NCBI GenBank assembly: GCA_016928975.1 | Contig: JAFGJR010000063.1 | Location: 1 to 54,364 of the forward strand | Direction: 5' to 3' | DNA from: Sedimentisphaerales bacterium | GTDB taxonomy: Bacteria; Planctomycetota; Phycisphaerae; Sedimentisphaerales; SG8-4 | DNA length: 54,364 nt | In this document: piece after piece, positions 25,579-34,319 of the stretch | Position numbering within the stretch: position 1 is the first letter of the stretch | How the letters are laid out: each line of letters starts with the position of its first letter | The notes under the pieces: generated by a model | What the model was told of the DNA's origin: nothing | The model's database searches: none | What the model saw: the letters and a program-made list of their open reading frames with translations, nothing else | Position numbers and translations under genes: made by a program

Positions 25579-27915
25579 GTGAGACATTGGATGAGTGGCC
25601 TCTACGTTGTCGGCGTGGTTCTCTGCATGACATCGGCTGGGAGCGGTGCCTCCCAGGGTGTTCCATCCATGCCGATGCCGATTCCATTTGAAGACACGAT
25701 CCGGCATCGATGGCTCGAGAAACCCGTCCTGGCGAACAGGCCGTTGGATGACATGGAGAGCCTGGACAACTGGTCGCATCAGGGCTTCGGCCATATGAGT
25801 CTGACGGGCGAGCGGGCCAAGAGTGGCAGGCAATCTCTCCGGCTGACTTCGCCCACCGTCGGCGACAAGCCGGGCGGCACATTGGGCAGGCCCTTTGGCG
25901 CCGCAGCCGCAATTCGACGCTTCAATGGCGAAGACTGGACGGATTTCAACCGTCTGTCCGTCTGGGTATATCCGACCCTGCCCGGCTTCCGCGTGATCTC
26001 CATGTGCGTCATTCTCCACAATGACGGCCAGGAGAGGGTACCCGACGTGTACAACCGCAGCGGGCTCAACTTCGTGCTGATCGAGGGCGACCGGTGGAAC
26101 CACATCGTGTGGGAGATCGCTCATCTTGGCCGTGACAAAGTCACCGGCGTGGAATTCCAGTACCGTCTCCAGGGCAATGAGCCCGGAGCGGCTGCAACCG
26201 TCTGCTACGACATCGACGACCTTGAACTGCAAAAGGTGGACCCGGACCACTTCGAAGGCTGGAGCGTGGCTCCAGGCCGGATCGCCTATTGCCATGCCGG
26301 CTACCCTGTTAACGCTTCCAAGACGGCGATCGTCACGGACTCCGGGAACAGAGAGTTCAGCGTCATTGACGCTGCGACCGGCAAGGCGGTTCTGACGAAG
26401 CCGGCGCAGACAGTGACGACCCACATTGGCACGTTCAGGCTGTTGGATTTCTCCGAGCTGCGCAGCCCTGGCAAGTATGTCCTCCGGCTGGGTGGAACGA
26501 CGACACGCTCGTTCGAGGTCCGTCCAGATATCTGGCGTGACACTATCATCAAGACGATCAACTTCTTCTACTGCGAGCGATGCGGCGCGGAGGTGTCGGG
26601 CATCCATGATGTCTGTCACCGCGATTGGCGGGTCAAGCACGGCGACAAGGAGATCGTGATCAACGGCGGCTGGCACGACGCCGGCGACCTCTCGCAGGGA
26701 CTCGTGAACAGCTCCGAGGCGGTGTACGCGATGTTCGATCTGGCTCGCCGGCTGCAAGGCGCCGACCCGGCGCTGGCCGCTCGACTGATCGAAGAGGCCC
26801 GCTGGGGCTTGGATTGGGTCCTCAAGACCCGCTTCGGCGACGGCTTCCGCTGTACCTGGGCGACGATGGATTTCTGGACGGACGGTATCCTGGGCACAGT
26901 CGATGACGTCACATGCGAAGCCAGATCGCAGCCATTTGAGAACTTCCTGGCAGCCTCGGCGGAGGCGCTGGCCTCGCAAGTGCTCAAGCAGCAGGACCCG
27001 GTTCGCGCGGGATACTGCCTGGATGCGGCCAAGGAGGATTGGCGTTTCGCACGCGAGCGGCTCAAGAGCGCAAACCTGGAGCTTGCGGCGGCTGCCCTGG
27101 AAAGCTCGATCGATCTCCACGAGGCGACCGGCGAGCGAAGCTACGCGGATGAAGCGGCTGCTTTCGCACGGATCGTGCTCGACTGCCAACGGCAGGATGC
27201 GCCGAAGTGGGACATTCCGCTGACCGGATTCTTCTACTCGGACCCGAAGAAGACGCGCATCCTGCACTACTCGCATCGGGGTCACGAGCAGGCGCCCATC
27301 GTCGGCCTGGTGAGGCTGTGCCGGCTGTTGCCTCAGCATCCGGACCGGGCGAGATGGGACGAAGCCATCTCGCTGTATTGCCAGTACTATAAGACCATCG
27401 TCCGATACACGGCCCCATATTCCATGCTGCCGGCGTCGATCTATCACGTGGACGAGTCCAACCGCGCGACGTTCCGCGAGCAGGTAGAGAAGGGCATCCG
27501 GCTCGGCGACGGCTACTATCTGCGTCTGTTCCCGGTCTGGTTCGACTTTCGCGGCAATCACGGCACGGTCCTGTCGCAGACGAAGGGACTGGCCGCCGCC
27601 GCCCGCCTGCGAAACGACGTTGAGCTGCTGGACCTGTGCCGCCGGCAGCTCGAATGGGTCCTTGGTCGCAATCCGTTCTGCCAGAGCACCATGTACGGCG
27701 AGGGACACGACTATGCCCCGCAGTATACCGCGATGTCGGGCGATATGGTCGGCTCGCTGCCCGTCGGCATCCAGACCCACTTCGAGCGGGATGTCCCGTA
27801 CTGGCCCGCCGACAACTGCTACAACTACAAAGAGGTCTGGGTGCATCCATCCTCCCGCTGGCTGTGGCTGATGTGCGAACTCTATTTTGCAGAGGCTCCC
27901 GATGCGAAGACGTGA
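25579..27915 (+). CDS. Exported glycoside hydrolase family 9 (cellulase-like) protein
   Basis: 778 residues from GTG 25579, fixed by GGAGGT at 25567-25572. A signal peptide is followed by a jelly-roll-like domain (about residues 50-220), an Ig-like CelD_N domain (about 230-315, YPVNASKTAIVTD, FRLLDFSELRSPGKYVL) and an (alpha/alpha)6 GH9 domain. HDAGD (366-370) supplies the two catalytic aspartates and E752 (NYKEVW) is in the place of the general acid. The family's usual HHR segment before the last helices is not evident in GRNPFCQSTMYGEG and what follows, so substrate may differ from cellulose. It overlaps the sulfatase gene by 14 bases. Confidence 0.83.
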   Translation: MRHWMSGLYVVGVVLCMTSAGSGASQGVPSMPMPIPFEDTIRHRWLEKPVLANRPLDDMESLDNWSHQGFGHMSLTGERAKSGRQSLRLTSPTVGDKPGGTLGRPFGAAAAIRRFNGEDWTDFNRLSVWVYPTLPGFRVISMCVILHNDGQERVPDVYNRSGLNFVLIEGDRWNHIVWEIAHLGRDKVTGVEFQYRLQGNEPGAAATVCYDIDDLELQKVDPDHFEGWSVAPGRIAYCHAGYPVNASKTAIVTDSGNREFSVIDAATGKAVLTKPAQTVTTHIGTFRLLDFSELRSPGKYVLRLGGTTTRSFEVRPDIWRDTIIKTINFFYCERCGAEVSGIHDVCHRDWRVKHGDKEIVINGGWHDAGDLSQGLVNSSEAVYAMFDLARRLQGADPALAARLIEEARWGLDWVLKTRFGDGFRCTWATMDFWTDGILGTVDDVTCEARSQPFENFLAASAEALASQVLKQQDPVRAGYCLDAAKEDWRFARERLKSANLELAAAALESSIDLHEATGERSYADEAAAFARIVLDCQRQDAPKWDIPLTGFFYSDPKKTRILHYSHRGHEQAPIVGLVRLCRLLPQHPDRARWDEAISLYCQYYKTIVRYTAPYSMLPASIYHVDESNRATFREQVEKGIRLGDGYYLRLFPVWFDFRGNHGTVLSQTKGLAAAARLRNDVELLDLCRRQLEWVLGRNPFCQSTMYGEGHDYAPQYTAMSGDMVGSLPVGIQTHFERDVPYWPADNCYNYKEVWVHPSSRWLWLMCELYFAEAPDAKT

Positions 27916-29311
27916 CTTTCTGAAGATCGCGGGTCTGTGTGTTGCTTCGACGGCGATGGCGCAACTTGCCACCAAGCGCAGGCCCAACGTCGTCTTTCTC
28001 CTGGCCGACGACCTTGGCTACGGCGACCTTGGTTGTTACGGCCAGAAGAAGATTCGGACGCCGAATATCGATAAAATCGCCGCCGGTGGCATCCGGTTCA
28101 CCCAGTGCTATTCCGGAAGCCCCGTTTGCGCCCCATCCCGGTGCACGCTGATGACCGGCTACCACACGGGGCACGCTCAGATCCGCGACAACAAGCAGGT
28201 TGGCGGGGACGAGGGCTGGAAGCTCGGCTCGACCATCGGAGGCCAGTGGCCGCTGGCGGAGGACACTCTCACGGTCGGCCGCCTGTTCCAGAGGGCCGGT
28301 TACGTCACCGGGGCGTTCGGCAAGTGGGGGCTCGGGCGGGTCGGCACGACCGGCGATCCACAGAAGCAGGGCTTCGATCATTTCTTCGGCTACATCTGCC
28401 AGCGCCAGGCGCACACGTACTACCCGAACCACCTCTGGCGTGACGGCGAGATCTTCTGGGTCGAGGAGAACAAGGATGGGGCCGATCGCGTGTACTCCCT
28501 GGACCTGATCGCGAGTGAGGCCCTCAAGTTTGTCAAGGCCAACAAGGACAAGCCCTTCTTCCTTTACGTGCCGCTCACGATCCCGCATGTGGCCTTGCAA
28601 GTTCCGGAGGATTCGCTGGCGGAGTACAGGGGCCAGTGGCCCGACCCGGCTTACGACGGCAAGAGGGGCTACGTCGCCCATCCGCATCCGCGCGCCTGCT
28701 ACGCTGCGATGGTCACCCGCATGGACAAATACGTCGGGCAGATCACAGCCTTGCTCAAAGAACTTGGACTGGAGGACAACACCCTCGTCATCTTCTCGAG
28801 TGACAACGGCCCGACCTACGCGGGTGGCTCGGACCCGGGCTTCTTCGAGAGTGCCGGACCCCTACACGGCTTGAAGGGCTCCGTATGGGACGGCGGCACC
28901 CGTGTACCGTTCGTCGCACGCTGGCCTGGCAGGGTCCAGCCGGGCAGTGAGAGCAATCACGTGACCGCGTTCTGGGATTTTCTGCCGACGTGTGCCGAAT
29001 TGCTTGGCGTGCAGCCGCCTGTTGGCCTCGACGGCCTCTCCATCCTGCCCACGCTGCTGGGGAAGCCTCAGCAACAGAGAGAGCACAAGTATCTATACTG
29101 GGAATTGAACGGCCAGCAGGCGGTGCGTCTGGGAGACTGGAAGGCGGTCCGTCTCAAGCCGAATCAGAAGATCCAGCTCTTTGACCTGAAGACGGACGTC
29201 GGCGAGAAGAACAATGTCGCCGGCCGGCATCCGGATATCGTCGCCAGGATCGAGGAGATCCTCACCGAGGGTCGCACCGAGTCCGACGTCTTCCCCCTGC
29301 GGCAGCCATAG
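27902..29311 (+). CDS. Tat-exported sulfatase (arylsulfatase type)
   Basis: 469 residues from ATG 27902 (AGAGG at 27891-27895), overlapping the GH9 gene. The Tat signal is RRRDFLKIAGLCVAS. The sulfatase signature CAPSR (76-80, within SGSPVCAPSRCTLMTG) has the Cys that is converted to formylglycine. Metal ligands appear at D36-D37 (LLADDLGYGD) and SSDNG. FGKWGLG and PHVALQ are further family motifs. It should hydrolyse sulfate esters on glycans in the periplasm. The maturation enzyme (anaerobic anSME or FGE) is not in the window. Operon position suggests the same polysaccharide as the GH9 enzyme. Confidence 0.93.
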   Translation: MRRRDFLKIAGLCVASTAMAQLATKRRPNVVFLLADDLGYGDLGCYGQKKIRTPNIDKIAAGGIRFTQCYSGSPVCAPSRCTLMTGYHTGHAQIRDNKQVGGDEGWKLGSTIGGQWPLAEDTLTVGRLFQRAGYVTGAFGKWGLGRVGTTGDPQKQGFDHFFGYICQRQAHTYYPNHLWRDGEIFWVEENKDGADRVYSLDLIASEALKFVKANKDKPFFLYVPLTIPHVALQVPEDSLAEYRGQWPDPAYDGKRGYVAHPHPRACYAAMVTRMDKYVGQITALLKELGLEDNTLVIFSSDNGPTYAGGSDPGFFESAGPLHGLKGSVWDGGTRVPFVARWPGRVQPGSESNHVTAFWDFLPTCAELLGVQPPVGLDGLSILPTLLGKPQQQREHKYLYWELNGQQAVRLGDWKAVRLKPNQKIQLFDLKTDVGEKNNVAGRHPDIVARIEEILTEGRTESDVFPLRQP

Positions 29312-29451
29312 TAGGTTGTGCATCGCACACCCTGCGATTTTGCACGATCGGTGTAACCTTTCGTGGTCCTGTTCTCACTATCCTGTCAGAAGGGCCCTGA
29401 TGTGACGAACTGAGTGAAGAATGGATCAGGCAGAATCGAAAGGAGCCGGAT

Positions 29452-30228
29452 ATGAAGACGGGATGGAAAATGGCAGTGGTCGTGGTCGTCGTAGTTGCTC
29501 TGGTCGGTAGCGTCGCCGTGGCGGGTCCGGGCGGTGGATGGGGTCGCGGACCTGCTCATGCTCGCGGGCCGGCCATCGGGCCGGGCATGGGCATGGGCAT
29601 GGGGCCAGGTATGGGAGCGGGAATGGGGATGGGTCCAGGCACGGGGCCGTGTATGCTCGGAGCCGGGCCGATGAGACCGCCTCGCGGCAACGCGCTGGGC
29701 GCCATTGGCGCGTGGCTGGATCTGACACGTGAGCAGAAGACGCAGATTCGCGAAATCCAGGAGAAGGGGAAGAAGGATGCGGAAGCAGCGAGGGATGCCG
29801 TAGCGGATGCCCGGGACGCATTGCATGAAGCCGTGATAAGCGGTGCTGCCGAGGCGAAGATTCGTGCCGCGGCGACCGCTCTCGGTGAGGCCATCGGCAA
29901 CGAGGCGGCGCTTCATGCCAAGACCATGGCGGCAGTGAAGGCCGTGCTGACAGAGGAGCAGCGAAAGGAGTTCGATGAGATGAGAGCCGAGCGGCCTGGT
30001 CTTGGGCAGCGAGCCCCGCATGGACCCGGTCCGTTCTGCCCCTGGGTCGGTCCGAACCAGGGCCCGCAGGCTCGCATGCGTGGCCAGGGTTCCGGCGGCG
30101 GTCCTGTGCCGACCGAGCAGATGTTCAAAGCGGCCGATACTAACAAGGATGGCAAACTGACGCGGCAGGAGCTGCGGGCCTTTCGCAATACCGCCAGGGG
30201 CGGCCCGCGATTCCGCCAGCAACTGTAG
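29452..30228 (+). CDS. Exported Spy/CpxP-like protein with Met/Gly-rich region and EF-hand
   Basis: 258 residues; AAAGGAG precedes the ATG at 29452. A signal peptide (to about residue 23) leads to a Gly-Pro-Met tract (about 41-64, repeated GMGMG words). A helical Spy/CpxP-type domain carries two LTxxQ motifs (90-94 and 165-169). A single EF-hand lies near the C terminus with D229, N231, D233 and E240 (TNKDGKLTRQE). Spy/CpxP proteins are periplasmic chaperones or stress and metal sensors. The Met-rich tract could bind soft metals such as copper (inference). The sigma factor and its regulators follow, so it is probably a target or partner of that stress unit. Confidence 0.78.
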   Translation: MKTGWKMAVVVVVVVALVGSVAVAGPGGGWGRGPAHARGPAIGPGMGMGMGPGMGAGMGMGPGTGPCMLGAGPMRPPRGNALGAIGAWLDLTREQKTQIREIQEKGKKDAEAARDAVADARDALHEAVISGAAEAKIRAAATALGEAIGNEAALHAKTMAAVKAVLTEEQRKEFDEMRAERPGLGQRAPHGPGPFCPWVGPNQGPQARMRGQGSGGGPVPTEQMFKAADTNKDGKLTRQELRAFRNTARGGPRFRQQL

Positions 30229-30257
30229 ATGACGATCGAGGTCCTTGACGACGGCCT

Positions 30258-30281
30258 CGCCTGAGAGAGATCGATCAGGCG
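30258..30281 (+). terminator. Weak hairpin between the Spy-like and sigma factor genes
   Basis: CGCCTGA (30258-30264) pairs with TCAGGCG (30275-30281) over a 10-base loop with no T tract. It may lower read-through into the sigma factor gene. Confidence 0.4.
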
Positions 30282-30356
30282 GGGCCGCCGCACGTTGTGT
30301 GCCGGACGGTGAAATTCTCTTGCTGACAGTCGCTGTTGCCGTTAGTTCTCCTGTAT

Positions 30357-31040
30357 ATGATCGGTGCCAATACTCTACTGCCGGATGCTGTGACGTTCGC
30401 GGAGGCTCTCCTTGGCGCGCTGGTGAGAGCCGTGGCGGACTCGGCGTCTGTGCCGGCGCCGGCGGCGGCCGTGGATGCAGGCTCCAGCGATGTGGAGGAT
30501 GTGCGGCGGGCCCGCGGGGGCGACCCGGATGCCTATCGCCGATTAGTCGAACGCCATCAGGATCATGTTGCCAGGATCCTCTGGCGATTCAGCCGGGAAC
30601 GCCGCGACCACGAAGAGCTGGTGCAGGACGTGTTCGTGGAAGCCTATCTGAGCCTTGCCAGGTACCGCACCAAGGCGCCGTTTCAGCACTGGCTCACTCG
30701 TATTGCGACCCGCGTCGGGTATCGCTACTGGAAGGAGAGGGCCCGTCAGAGAAAGACGGAGCCGTTCAGCCTGGAGCAGTGGGACAAGGCGACCGAGGAC
30801 GACGGCATCGTCGACGCGCTGGAGCCTGATCAAGCGGCCACGCTGCTGTACAGCCTGCTCGCGCAACTGTCGCCGCGGGACAGGCTGGTGCTGACGCTTC
30901 GCTACCTGGACCAGTGTGACGTTGCGGAAACCGCGCAGCGGACCGGCTGGACAAAGACGATGGTGAAGGTCCAGACGTTGCGCGCGAAGAAGAGGCTACA
31001 AGAGTTGGTCGGACGGACCGGGACGGAGTTGATCCGATGA
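30357..31040 (+). CDS. ECF-family RNA polymerase sigma factor
   Basis: 227 residues from ATG 30357. No ribosome binding site is visible, and the first 45 residues are Ala-rich, so a GTG at 30492 is a possible start. Sigma region 2 is at about residues 58-130 of the long form (DAYRRLVERHQDHVARILWRF, then HEELVQDVFVEAY) and region 4 at about 160-220 (LSPRDRLVLTLRYLDQCDVAETAQ, then MVKVQTLRAKKRL). It directs polymerase to stress or surface-response promoters. Its stop overlaps the next ATG (31037), implying translational coupling to a small membrane protein, the usual place of an anti-sigma factor. Confidence 0.9.
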   Translation: MIGANTLLPDAVTFAEALLGALVRAVADSASVPAPAAAVDAGSSDVEDVRRARGGDPDAYRRLVERHQDHVARILWRFSRERRDHEELVQDVFVEAYLSLARYRTKAPFQHWLTRIATRVGYRYWKERARQRKTEPFSLEQWDKATEDDGIVDALEPDQAATLLYSLLAQLSPRDRLVLTLRYLDQCDVAETAQRTGWTKTMVKVQTLRAKKRLQELVGRTGTELIR

Positions 31041-31303
31041 ATTGGGAACCCACAATAGAGCGTTTGGCGGCGCGGGCGCGTGCAGAGAGACCGCCGAGGG
31101 TGGATGTCTCGCGGCGGGTCCTGGACGTGCTCACGGCGGGTCAGGTTGAGCCGCTGTCCGTCGCGGAGCGGTTTTGGATGTGGCTGGCAGCCGTGTCTTC
31201 CGCCGTGGCTGTACCCACGGCGGCCATCGTGTTCACCCTCTACGCGAGGTCCGCAGGACCGCTGAACGACATCGCTGAGGCGATTTCATGGGCAGTGAAA
31301 TGA
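31037..31303 (+). CDS. Small single-pass membrane protein, probable anti-sigma factor (CnrY-like)
   Basis: 88 residues, start overlapping the sigma factor stop as ATGA. The N-terminal cytoplasmic half is charged and helical (IERLAARARAERPPRVDVSRRVLDVL); one membrane segment lies at about 50-70. No zinc-binding HxxxCxxC motif is present, so it is not a ZAS-type anti-sigma factor. Size, topology and gene order (sigma, small membrane protein, CpxP-like sensor) match CnrY of the CnrYXH system, though sequence similarity is not visible. The function is inferred from context. Confidence 0.6.
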   Translation: MNWEPTIERLAARARAERPPRVDVSRRVLDVLTAGQVEPLSVAERFWMWLAAVSSAVAVPTAAIVFTLYARSAGPLNDIAEAISWAVK

Positions 31304-31881
31304 ACCCACATGACAATGCCGACAGCCCGGTGGTCTTGCTCCGCCGGCTGCACCGGTGGCGAATGGCCTTCTTCGGGCTGGTCATTCTCCTGGCTGGCAT
31401 GCTCGGCGGCGCCGCTATCACGCTGGCCACGATTGGGCGCAGCCAATGGGGAGGACCGCCGCCGGTTCCGGTCGAGGAAGTCGTGACACGCATCATCGAC
31501 GGTGTTGCACCTCGTTTGCACCTGTCGCCCGAGCAGGTACGGCAGGTGCAGCCGATTCTCCAGAAGCACATGACCCGGCTCCACGGGATCTGGGCGGACA
31601 GTCGAGAACAGATCGTCGAGGAACTACGGGCGATGAGCGGGGAGATCGAGCCCGTGCTCAACGAGAATCAGCAACGTCTGTGGCAACAGTACATGCAAGG
31701 CCTGCCGGGTCCATTCCGGCGTGGCGGCGGCCCCTTGCATGTCGGCGGGGGGCCGGGGCCGGGTCGGGGGCCGGGGCGCGCCGCCGGGCCGGGCGGTCGA
31801 TTCGGCCCTCGCCGGGGTGCTCCCAGTGAGCCTAATGCGGCGCCCGCCGCGCCGCGTGGCGGACCCGTGCGCGTCAACTGA
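31288..31881 (+). CDS. Membrane-anchored CpxP/CnrX-like periplasmic sensor
   Basis: 197 residues from ATG 31288 (TGAGG at 31276-31280); ATG 31300, which overlaps the previous stop, is an alternative. One membrane segment lies at about 24-46, followed by a periplasmic helical region with LHLSPEQVRQVQPIL and ENQQRLWQQYM, the pattern of heavy-metal resistance/CpxP-like (HMR) proteins. The last 60 residues are Gly/Pro/Arg-rich and probably disordered. In CnrX such a domain binds metal and controls the CnrY-sigma complex. Its His and Met content is modest, so the signal might be envelope stress rather than metal. Confidence 0.65.
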   Translation: MGSEMNPHDNADSPVVLLRRLHRWRMAFFGLVILLAGMLGGAAITLATIGRSQWGGPPPVPVEEVVTRIIDGVAPRLHLSPEQVRQVQPILQKHMTRLHGIWADSREQIVEELRAMSGEIEPVLNENQQRLWQQYMQGLPGPFRRGGGPLHVGGGPGPGRGPGRAAGPGGRFGPRRGAPSEPNAAPAAPRGGPVRVN

Positions 31882-31895
31882 CCGCGAGCGCAGAT

Positions 31896-32070
31896 TCAGG
31901 CTCCTTGCCTGCTCCTGTCCCATTCCTTGCGCTTGGCCTTCACGTCCTCTTTGCGGTTTGAGACTGCACCTGTGATCTCTGTCTCGCTTCCCTCAATCAG
32001 TCCCCTGAGGTCCAATCTCTCATATTCATCCGTGCTTCCTGCGACGCGGATGATCCCAGGGCGGATGGCA
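31896..32070 (-). other. Protein-like open stretch, possible gene remnant
   Basis: In the 217-base gap between convergent genes, one minus-strand frame reads DEYERLDLRGLIEGSE, EITGAVSNRKEDVKAKRKEW and stops at 31896. It is charged and has less biased codon use than its neighbours. No start with a ribosome binding site is present and the family is not recognised. Confidence 0.2.
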
Positions 32071-32098
32071 TCTCCCTCATTACCTCCCGGGTGTCTGC

Positions 32099-33925
32099 CT
32101 ACGGCCGGACGTCCATCTCGATCGCGTGCTCCGCGCAGTAGGCTCGGATCTTCTCGATCATGACGCGGCCGTACTCCCGGCATTTCGTTTCACCGACGCC
32201 CCTGACGTCGAGAAACCGGTCCAGTGTCGAGGGCCGTCGGCGAGCCATGTCGCGCAAGGCGGCATCGCCGAAGACCACGTAAGCGGGGACGCCGCGATCG
32301 CGCGCCAGCGCGGCTCGCAGGGTCCGTAGGGCTTCGAACAGCCCTTTGTCCACGCCTTCCCAGGATTCGGCGCTCGCCTTCGCGGCCCGTTGCCGCTCGG
32401 GCTTTCGCGTCGGCTGGAGCAGTCGCGGCGTCACCTCTCCCCGGAGCAGGCGGTAGCCTTCCGGTGTGACCGTCAGGACGTTGTACTCGCCGGTCTTCTC
32501 GACAAAACCCTGGCCGACAAGCTGCTCGATCCAGCTATGGACGGCGTGCCTGTCATGCTCGCTGAGCAGTCCGTGCGTGCTCAGATTGTCGTGGCGGTTC
32601 TCTATGATACGCTGGTCGCGCGAACCGGTCAGGACCGCGGCGGTGTAGGCGCCGCCGAATCGCTGGCCAAGGCGCAGGATGCAGGAGAGAATCTTCTGGG
32701 CCGGGATCAGCGCGTCATCGATCGAATCGACGTGTCCCAGGCAGACGTCGCAGCCGCCGCAGTCCGCCTGCCTGAGCGGCTGTCCGAAGTACCCAAGGAT
32801 CGCTTTGCGACGGCAGACCCCCTCGGTGCAGTAGCCGTACATCCGTGCGAGCTTGGCCAGGGCGATTTCCTTGGCCTGCGGCTCCATGTCGCCCAGCAGG
32901 GTCTTCCACACGCCGTAATCGCCGCCGGAATAGAACAGGCAGCACTCCGCTTCCAGCCCGTCGCGCCCGGCCCGGCCGCTCTCTTGCTGGTAGTGCTCCA
33001 GCGACTTTGGCATGCCCGCATGGATGACGTAGCGGACGTTCGACTTGTCGATCCCCATCCCGAAGGCAATCGTGGCAACAATCGTGTCGATTTCCTCAGA
33101 GACGAAGTCATCCTGGTTCTTCTTGCGATCCGCGTCCGTCATGCCGGCGTGATAGGGCGCCGCTCGATAGCCCTGCGCCACCAGGGTCTTGCACATTTCT
33201 TCGACGTCGCGGCGGCGAATGCAGTAGATGATGCCGGACTCGCCCCGGTGACGGTCGAGGACCTCGCGGACCTGCTTGACGATCCGGCCTCGTGACTCGA
33301 CCTTGTACATCAGGTTCGGCCGGTCGAACGAGCCGACCAGCACGGCCGGGTCCTTCAGGCACAACTGCTCGGCGATATCGCGGCGCACCTGCTCCGTCGC
33401 CGTGGCGGTGTAGGCGCCGATGGTCACGCCGGGGAACAGCGTTCGCAACGAGCCTAATTGTCGATACTCCGGCCGAAAGTCGTGGCCCCACGTGCTGATG
33501 CAATGGGCCTCATCCACGGCGATGAACGACAGCGTCAGCGTTTGCAGCATCGAGCGGAATGTCTCGGACACCAATCGCTCGGGCGAGATGTACAGCAGCT
33601 TGAGCCGGCCGTTGCGGATTTCCTCCATCACGCCGTCTCGCTCCCGCGAGTCCAGAGAGCTGTCGATGCGAGCCGCCGGCACGCCGCACTCCGCCAGGGC
33701 GTCCACCTGGTCCTTCATCAGCGAGATCAGCGGCGAGACCACAACGGCCAAGCCGGGCGAGACCACGGCAGGAGCTTGAAAGCACAACGACTTGCCGCCA
33801 CCGGTCGGCAGGACTACGATGGAGTCCCGCCCACTGCAAAGATGCTCCATCGCCTCTCTTTGCAGAGGTCGAAACTCCTTATAGCCCCAGTATTGCTCTA
33901 CCGCTTTCTTGAGCTGTTCGACCAA
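32099..33925 (-). CDS. recQ: ATP-dependent DNA helicase RecQ
   Basis: 608 residues from TTG 33925, supported by GGAGG five bases upstream. A superfamily 2 helicase core carries Walker A TGGGKS (41-46), DEAH (138-141) and motif VI QESGRAGRDG. An RQC domain contains the four-cysteine zinc site (CTEGVCRRK, then CGGCDVC). A single C-terminal HRDC domain (about 530-600) completes the classical RecQ layout. It unwinds DNA 3' to 5' in recombination repair and fork maintenance. It stands alone, convergent with the sigma factor unit. Confidence 0.96.
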   Translation of the reverse strand: MVEQLKKAVEQYWGYKEFRPLQREAMEHLCSGRDSIVVLPTGGGKSLCFQAPAVVSPGLAVVVSPLISLMKDQVDALAECGVPAARIDSSLDSRERDGVMEEIRNGRLKLLYISPERLVSETFRSMLQTLTLSFIAVDEAHCISTWGHDFRPEYRQLGSLRTLFPGVTIGAYTATATEQVRRDIAEQLCLKDPAVLVGSFDRPNLMYKVESRGRIVKQVREVLDRHRGESGIIYCIRRRDVEEMCKTLVAQGYRAAPYHAGMTDADRKKNQDDFVSEEIDTIVATIAFGMGIDKSNVRYVIHAGMPKSLEHYQQESGRAGRDGLEAECCLFYSGGDYGVWKTLLGDMEPQAKEIALAKLARMYGYCTEGVCRRKAILGYFGQPLRQADCGGCDVCLGHVDSIDDALIPAQKILSCILRLGQRFGGAYTAAVLTGSRDQRIIENRHDNLSTHGLLSEHDRHAVHSWIEQLVGQGFVEKTGEYNVLTVTPEGYRLLRGEVTPRLLQPTRKPERQRAAKASAESWEGVDKGLFEALRTLRAALARDRGVPAYVVFGDAALRDMARRRPSTLDRFLDVRGVGETKCREYGRVMIEKIRAYCAEHAIEMDVRP

Positions 33926-34319
33926 GACCGACCGCCTCCAATGCTTTGCGGATCAGGCGCCGCCGCATTGTACACGAGACCGGGCCGCGAAGCCAGCCCG
34001 TGGGGCGATTTGTCTACAGTTCGCTCCAACTCTGGCTTTGTTTCGCTCACCCGGGCAGCCGTCAGGTGGGACGGACGATCCGCTCGGCCAGGAGAGTCTC
34101 GGTCTGGGTCGCCGGGGTCATCTCCGCCGGCACTCCCTGGCGATGGTCCTCGCAGTGGCCGAGTTCCTTCTCGGCGACAAGGTCGTGGCGGGCGAACCGG
34201 TGGTGCCAGATGGCAGTTTGCGGGAGACTGCCGCCGCGTGGTGCAGAGACCGGCCCGCCACGGCTGCCGTTCGCGCAGGCTGCCGTGGAGGCCGGTGTCT
34301 GTTCCCCAAATCTGTCATG
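33926..34319 (-). other. 394-base region without a recognised gene
   Basis: It contains the recQ start signals near 33926-33940. Open frames exist on both strands because of high GC, but none has a ribosome binding site, a signal peptide or a family motif I recognise. No strong hairpin or promoter was seen. Confidence 0.4.

Noticed and set aside
25531..27987. 818-codon minus-strand frame opposite the GH9 gene
   Set aside because: Long only because of high GC at third positions; no ribosome binding site or domain motif.
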